Positions 7,132 to 10,358 of a DNA stretch of 10,358 nt are shown in pieces. The stretch is taken from the NCBI GenBank assembly GCA_038524325.1, contig JBCBIS010000154.1, positions 1 through 10,358 on the forward strand, written 5' to 3'. The notes under the pieces are model-generated. The model searched no databases. It was not told where the DNA came from and saw nothing but the letters and a program-made list of their open reading frames with translations. The position numbers were made by a program, and so were the translations under genes. Numbering within the stretch: position 1 is the first letter of the stretch; each line of letters begins with the position of its first letter. The DNA comes from Thermohalobaculum sp038524325 (GTDB lineage: Bacteria; Pseudomonadota; Alphaproteobacteria; Rhodobacterales; Rhodobacteraceae).

Positions 7132-7150
7132 ATGGGTCAGGAGAAGAGCA

Positions 7151-8281
7151 GTGGGTGTTCCCTTTCGCCAACAGGCCGCCGTGGCCGCCTATATCGCGAA
7201 GCAAAAGCTGAAGGGGAACAAGCGCTATCCGCTGGTCCTGATGCTGGAGCCGCTGTTCAAATGCAATCTCGCCTGCCCGGGCTGCGGCAAGATCGACTAT
7301 CCCGAATTGATCCTGAACCGCCGCCTTACGCCCGAACAATGCTGGGAAGCCGCCGAGGAATGCGGCGCTCCCATGGTTGCCATCCCGGGCGGAGAGCCGT
7401 TGATCCACAAGGAGATCGGCGAGATTGTGAAGGGGTTGGTCGCGCGTCGGAAATACGTCTCGCTTTGCACCAATGCCCTGCTGCTCGAGAAGAAGCTGCA
7501 TCTGTTCGAGCCCTCGCCCTATCTGTTTTTCTCCGTCCATCTCGACGGGTTGGATGCCCATCACGACAAGGCGGTGGATCAGAAAGGCGTGTTCAAACGC
7601 GCGGTGAAGGCGATCAAAGCGGCGCAGGACAAGGGCTTTGCGGTCAATGTCAACGCCACGGTTTTCGAGGGCTATCCGGCCGAGGAACTGGCCGATTACC
7701 TCGATTACTGCACCGAGTTGGGGGTCAATATCTCGATCTCACCCGGCTTCACCTACGAACGGGCACCGGATCAGGAGAACTTTCTAACCCGCCGTCGGAC
7801 AAAGGAATTCTTCCGCGAAGTCTGGCGGATCGGCGAGAAACGCGGCACTGCCAAGGGGTGGTCCCTCAGCCACTCACCGATTTTCCTCGATTTCCTGCTC
7901 GGCAACCAAGAGATGCTCTGCACCCCCTGGGGTATGCCGACCCGCAACGTCTTTGGCTGGCAGAAACCCTGCTATCTGCTGGGCGAGGGCTATGCAAAGA
8001 CCTATCGTGAGCTGATGGACACCACCGAGTGGGAGAAATACGGCACCGGCAACTATGAGAAATGCGCCGACTGCATGGCCCATTGCGGCTATGAGCCGAC
8101 CGCCGCCAACATCGCCTTCTCTAACCCGTTCAAGATGTTGAAACTGGCCTTTACCGGCCTCAAGACCGAGGGCGCCTTCGCCGCCGAGCCGGATCTCTCG
8201 AAAGCGCGCGAGGCGGAGGAGCACCACGAGCGGATTGTCGCCGAGGAAATGGCCCGCCTCAACAAGATCGCGGCGGAGTAG
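7151..8281 (+). CDS. hpnH: Adenosylhopane synthase HpnH (radical SAM)
   Basis: A 376-residue radical SAM enzyme that joins the 5'-deoxyadenosyl radical from SAM to hopene (diploptene), making adenosylhopane, the first committed step of C35 hopanoids. The iron-sulfur motif CNLACPGC gives Cys 38, 42 and 45 for the [4Fe-4S] cluster; PGGEPL (79-84) is the SAM-binding motif. The stretch YPLVLMLEPLF just before the cysteines and GKIDYPE after them are near identical to known HpnH. The C-terminal part has further cysteines (257, 274 and a CxxCxxxC cluster at 305, 308 and 312), a region like the SPASM/auxiliary area; whether it binds a second cluster is not shown. Start: GTG at 7151, with AGGAGA 6 nt upstream; the next ATG would cut off 30 residues. 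It converges on hpnG, which acts on its product, with 85 nt between. Confidence 0.95.
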   Translation: MGVPFRQQAAVAAYIAKQKLKGNKRYPLVLMLEPLFKCNLACPGCGKIDYPELILNRRLTPEQCWEAAEECGAPMVAIPGGEPLIHKEIGEIVKGLVARRKYVSLCTNALLLEKKLHLFEPSPYLFFSVHLDGLDAHHDKAVDQKGVFKRAVKAIKAAQDKGFAVNVNATVFEGYPAEELADYLDYCTELGVNISISPGFTYERAPDQENFLTRRRTKEFFREVWRIGEKRGTAKGWSLSHSPIFLDFLLGNQEMLCTPWGMPTRNVFGWQKPCYLLGEGYAKTYRELMDTTEWEKYGTGNYEKCADCMAHCGYEPTAANIAFSNPFKMLKLAFTGLKTEGAFAAEPDLSKAREAEEHHERIVAEEMARLNKIAAE

Positions 8282-8306
8282 CGATCTTAACGAACAGCAC
8301 GGTTGG

Positions 8307-8337
8307 GGTCAGCGCGCATGCTCCGCTGCACCTGACC
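8307..8337. terminator. Possible terminator stem-loop between convergent hpnH and hpnG
   Basis: In the 85-nt gap GGTCAG (8307-8312) pairs with CTGACC (8332-8337) around 19 nt. A competing inner fold uses AGCG and CGCT. Neither strand has a T-run after the stem, so this is a guess from position between two gene ends. Nothing else is seen in the gap. Confidence 0.25.
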
Positions 8338-8366
8338 GGTGCGACGGCGATCGCAACAAGAGGGCG

Positions 8367-9062
8367 CTAAGCCTGCTCGGAACAGGCGAGGGTATCCAAA
8401 ACCCGCGCCACCGCTCCGCTTTGGACTGCTTTCGCCAGGGTCGCCAACCCTGCCTGTGTATCTCGTCTCAGCCGCAACAGCGCGGGCAGCCATCCCGGTG
8501 CCCGGGCCAACCCGATCAACACCGGTCCGATCCGCGGATGCCCGGTGGCGCTCAGCGCCCCGGTCACGAAAGGCGGCAGCGAGGCCTCGGCCGGGTCGCC
8601 AACAGCCCGTAGAGCCCAGGCCGGAACCCGGGCATCGGCGGCGACTTTGGCGACCCGGTGGCTCTCCATATCCACCGCTGCAGCGCCCGTCTCGCGATGC
8701 AGCCGCGCCTTCTCCTCCGCTGCAAGCACCATCTGCTCCGATCCCAGCAGGTCACCGCAAGTGGCGCCGTCCATAGCTTCGCCCGAGATCGCGTCGAGCG
8801 TTGCCATCTCAGATGCGCCACTCACCACCCGGCCCGCATCCAGAAGCGTCCCCGGAGCAAGGCCCTGCTGCAACCCGCCCGCAAGGCCAAAGCTCATCAG
8901 TCCCCGGCACCCCTGGTCCAGGCACCAGCGCGCGCCTTCCTCGGCCAGGTCGGGCCGGGCGCCCGAGATGCTCACCGTCACCCGCGTGTCCAAAATGACC
9001 CGGCCGAGCGCATCCGCCTCCGCCTGCATCCCACACACGATGCCAAGCAACGGGGCGGTCAC
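8367..9062 (-). CDS. hpnG: Hopanoid phosphorylase/nucleosidase HpnG
   Basis: A 231-residue cytoplasmic enzyme of the nucleoside phosphorylase/MTA-SAH nucleosidase superfamily. HpnG removes adenine from adenosylhopane, leading to ribosylhopane (via phosphoribosylhopane); R. palustris mutants accumulate adenosylhopane. Seen: the first strand LGIVCGMQAEADAL (6-19), whose Glu15 lines up with the catalytic Glu of MTA nucleosidase; FGLAGGL (58-64); the sugar-binding VDMES (130-134); and AVGDPAEASLPP (153-164), with Asp156 at the place of the catalytic Asp, preceded by Gly rather than the more common Ser. Start: GTG at 9062; the ATG 11 codons later would remove the first strand. It is 79 nt downstream of shc on the same strand, with a strong hairpin between, and converges on hpnH. 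A housekeeping MTA nucleosidase is unlikely given the context and the ASLPP tail. Confidence 0.9.
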   Translation of the reverse strand: MTAPLLGIVCGMQAEADALGRVILDTRVTVSISGARPDLAEEGARWCLDQGCRGLMSFGLAGGLQQGLAPGTLLDAGRVVSGASEMATLDAISGEAMDGATCGDLLGSEQMVLAAEEKARLHRETGAAAVDMESHRVAKVAADARVPAWALRAVGDPAEASLPPFVTGALSATGHPRIGPVLIGLARAPGWLPALLRLRRDTQAGLATLAKAVQSGAVARVLDTLACSEQA

Positions 9063-9084
9063 ATCGTTCTCGCAACGGGTGCAG

Positions 9085-9141
9085 CCGGGCTGGCGGGGAG
9101 GCGCGGGGTGGGGTGGTGGGAGCGTCTCCCCGCCAGCCCGG
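9085..9141. repeat. Strong stem-loop (inverted repeat) between shc and hpnG
   Basis: Arms 9085-9100 and 9126-9141 are perfectly complementary over 16 bp and are very GC-rich. After one mismatch (an A-C in the - strand transcript, a G-T on the + strand) three more pairs form (9102-9104 with 9122-9124), leaving a 17-nt loop. The stem starts directly after the shc stop codon (9142-9144) and ends 22 nt before the hpnG GTG. No T-run follows in the direction of transcription, so a classic intrinsic terminator is not shown; partial termination or protection of the shc mRNA 3' end are both possible. The + strand of the loop region is a G-quadruplex-type sequence (four runs of at least three G, 9095-9120). 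Confidence 0.8.
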
Positions 9142-10358
9142 TCAGATCCCCCATTTCACCTCGCGGTCATTCGAGGCCATCAACCCCTCATACCGCGCCA
9201 TCGCCCAGAGCGGGAAGAACGCAGGATAACCGTGGTACTTCAGATAAAACACCTTCGGAAATCCGGTCCCGGTCCAATGCGCCTCCTGCCAGCGTGGCCC
9301 GGTCTCGTCCCGCGGTGCGCGGCGGAGCCAGTCGATGCCGCGGGTGACCTCGTCCGATTCCAGCTCGCCCGCCGACATCAGGCCGAGCAGCGCCCAGGCA
9401 GTCTGGCTGGGCGTGGCCGAGCGGGCAAAACCGGCGCCCCAATTCTCATAGCTCTCCAACCCCTCGCCCCAGCCACCATCGGGCAACTGCCGACCCTTCA
9501 GCCAGGCGACGGCGCGGCGGATATAGGGCTGGCTCATATCTTCGCCCGCGCCCTTCAGCGCCACCAGGGCCGACCAGGTGCCGTAGACATAATTCGCGCC
9601 CCAGCGGCCGAACCAAGAGCCATCCGCCTCCTGCTCGCGCCGGATAAAGCCGATGCCGCGCTGGATGTTCTCGGCGAACGCCTCTGCATCCACCTGCGCC
9701 AGGCAACCGATGCAGCGCGCGGTGACATCCACCGTCGGCGGGTCCAGCAACGCACCATGGTCCGCAAAGGGGATCGAGTTGAGGTAGTAGTGCTCGTTCT
9801 CCGGGTCGAACGCCCCCCAGCCGCCGTTTTTCGACTGCATCCCGGCCAACCATTCGCAGGCACGGTCGACATTTTCGGCGTAACGCACCGGGTCGGTCCG
9901 GTGCATCGCCATCGCCACCACGGCGGTGTCGTCGACATCCGGATAATCCGGGTTCTCGTACTGAAACGCCCAGCCCCCGGGCCGCAAGCCAGGGCGGCGG
10001 ACGGCCCAATCGCCCACATGGTCGAGGATCTGCTTTTCTGCCAGCCAGTCCAGGGCGCGCACCAGACGCGGGTCCTCGCGCTCCCCGCTCTCCAAGAACG
10101 CATGGGCGGCCAGCGAGGTGTCCCAGACGGGCGAGACGCAGGGCTGGAAATAGATATCGTCGCCGCGCTCGATCATCAGGTTCTCGATCGCCTCGCGCGC
10201 CGTGACCATGCGCGGGTCGTCATCCGAATAGCCGAGCACCCGCAGCGCCATCACCGCATTGGCCATGGCCGGATAGATCGCCCCCAGCCCGTCCAGCCCG
10301 TTGAGATGGCTGAGCGTGAACTCCTCGGCCTTCTTCACCGCCTTCTCGCGCAGCTTCT
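9142..10358 (-). CDS. shc: Squalene-hopene cyclase (C-terminal part)
   Basis: The last 404 or so residues of a squalene-hopene cyclase (family length about 630-680); the gene starts beyond the right edge and the frame is open to the last base. The enzyme sits on the inner face of the cytoplasmic membrane and cyclises squalene to hopene and diplopterol. The catalytic DVDDTAVV, the DxDD proton donor of the family, is coded at about 9916-9939. QW repeats that brace the alpha/alpha barrel are clear: QSKNGGWGAFD, QEADGSWFGRW and QLPDGGWGEG. The C-terminus has the hallmark GTGFPKVFYLKYHGYPAFFPL followed by WAMARYE. No frameshift or stop is seen. It is the first gene before hpnG on this strand. Oxidosqualene cyclases of the same fold share the QW repeats, but DxDD and the hpn neighbours identify Shc. 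Confidence 0.96.
   Translation of the reverse strand, partial: KLREKAVKKAEEFTLSHLNGLDGLGAIYPAMANAVMALRVLGYSDDDPRMVTAREAIENLMIERGDDIYFQPCVSPVWDTSLAAHAFLESGEREDPRLVRALDWLAEKQILDHVGDWAVRRPGLRPGGWAFQYENPDYPDVDDTAVVAMAMHRTDPVRYAENVDRACEWLAGMQSKNGGWGAFDPENEHYYLNSIPFADHGALLDPPTVDVTARCIGCLAQVDAEAFAENIQRGIGFIRREQEADGSWFGRWGANYVYGTWSALVALKGAGEDMSQPYIRRAVAWLKGRQLPDGGWGEGLESYENWGAGFARSATPSQTAWALLGLMSAGELESDEVTRGIDWLRRAPRDETGPRWQEAHWTGTGFPKVFYLKYHGYPAFFPLWAMARYEGLMASNDREVKWGI

Noticed and set aside
5753..7564. A 603-codon open frame on the - strand across hpnN, hpnM and hpnH
   Set aside because: It spans three recognised genes on the other strand, including their gaps, and its sequence is low-complexity Gln/Arg/Gly/His with no motif.
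9085..9141. Classic intrinsic terminator after shc
   Set aside because: The stem is strong but no T-run follows on the transcribed strand, so it is annotated as an inverted repeat instead.
1..10358. Insertion sequences, att sites, tRNA genes, CRISPR arrays or a phage defence system
   Set aside because: No transposase or integrase motifs, no spaced direct repeats, no tRNA-like folds and no defence-type domains were seen by reading; every large gene belongs to a recognised metabolic or transport family.

Overview
The window is high-GC bacterial DNA, densely coded, with many GTG and TTG starts and short gene spacings. The gene set is squalene-hopene cyclase, HpnG, HpnH, HpnM, HpnN, an IspA-type prenyl synthase and an MlaA lipoprotein. 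This fits a Gram-negative, hopanoid-making proteobacterium, most likely an alphaproteobacterium; Rhodobacterales or a relative is only a guess. No mobile elements, tRNA, rRNA or CRISPR repeats were seen.

Layout. (1) 1-1868, + strand: the end of an ABC importer operon of the NitT/TauT type, with a substrate-binding protein (C-terminus only), a permease and an ATPase, each overlapping the next by a few bases. (2) 3636-1904, - strand: a two-gene unit of mlaA (outer-membrane lipoprotein, VacJ) followed 26 nt later by ispA (farnesyl diphosphate synthase), converging on the ABC operon. (3) 3860-8281, + strand: hpnN (RND-type hopanoid transporter), hpnM (periplasmic MlaC-like carrier) and hpnH (radical SAM adenosylhopane synthase), diverging from mlaA across a 223-nt regulatory gap. 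(4) 10358-8367, - strand: shc (squalene-hopene cyclase, C-terminal 60 percent or so) followed by hpnG (adenosylhopane nucleosidase/phosphorylase). A 79-nt spacer between these two holds a strong stem-loop. hpnG and hpnH converge.

How the genes work together. IspA makes FPP. Squalene-forming enzymes, not in this window, would convert it to squalene, and Shc cyclises squalene to hopene. HpnH adds 5'-deoxyadenosine to give adenosylhopane, and HpnG removes adenine to give ribosylhopane, the entry to C35 hopanoids. HpnN in the inner membrane, HpnM in the periplasm and MlaA in the outer membrane together look like a complete route for moving hopanoids, or phospholipids in exchange, across the envelope. 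That three-part transport module is the most interesting reading of the locus. The link between the ABC importer and hopanoids is unknown and may be simple adjacency.

No wholly unknown protein family was found. The more unusual points are the MlaA-HpnN-HpnM grouping, the shc/hpnG stem-loop with a G-quadruplex-capable strand, the run of non-ATG starts in the hopanoid genes, and a non-canonical ABC signature in the ATPase.
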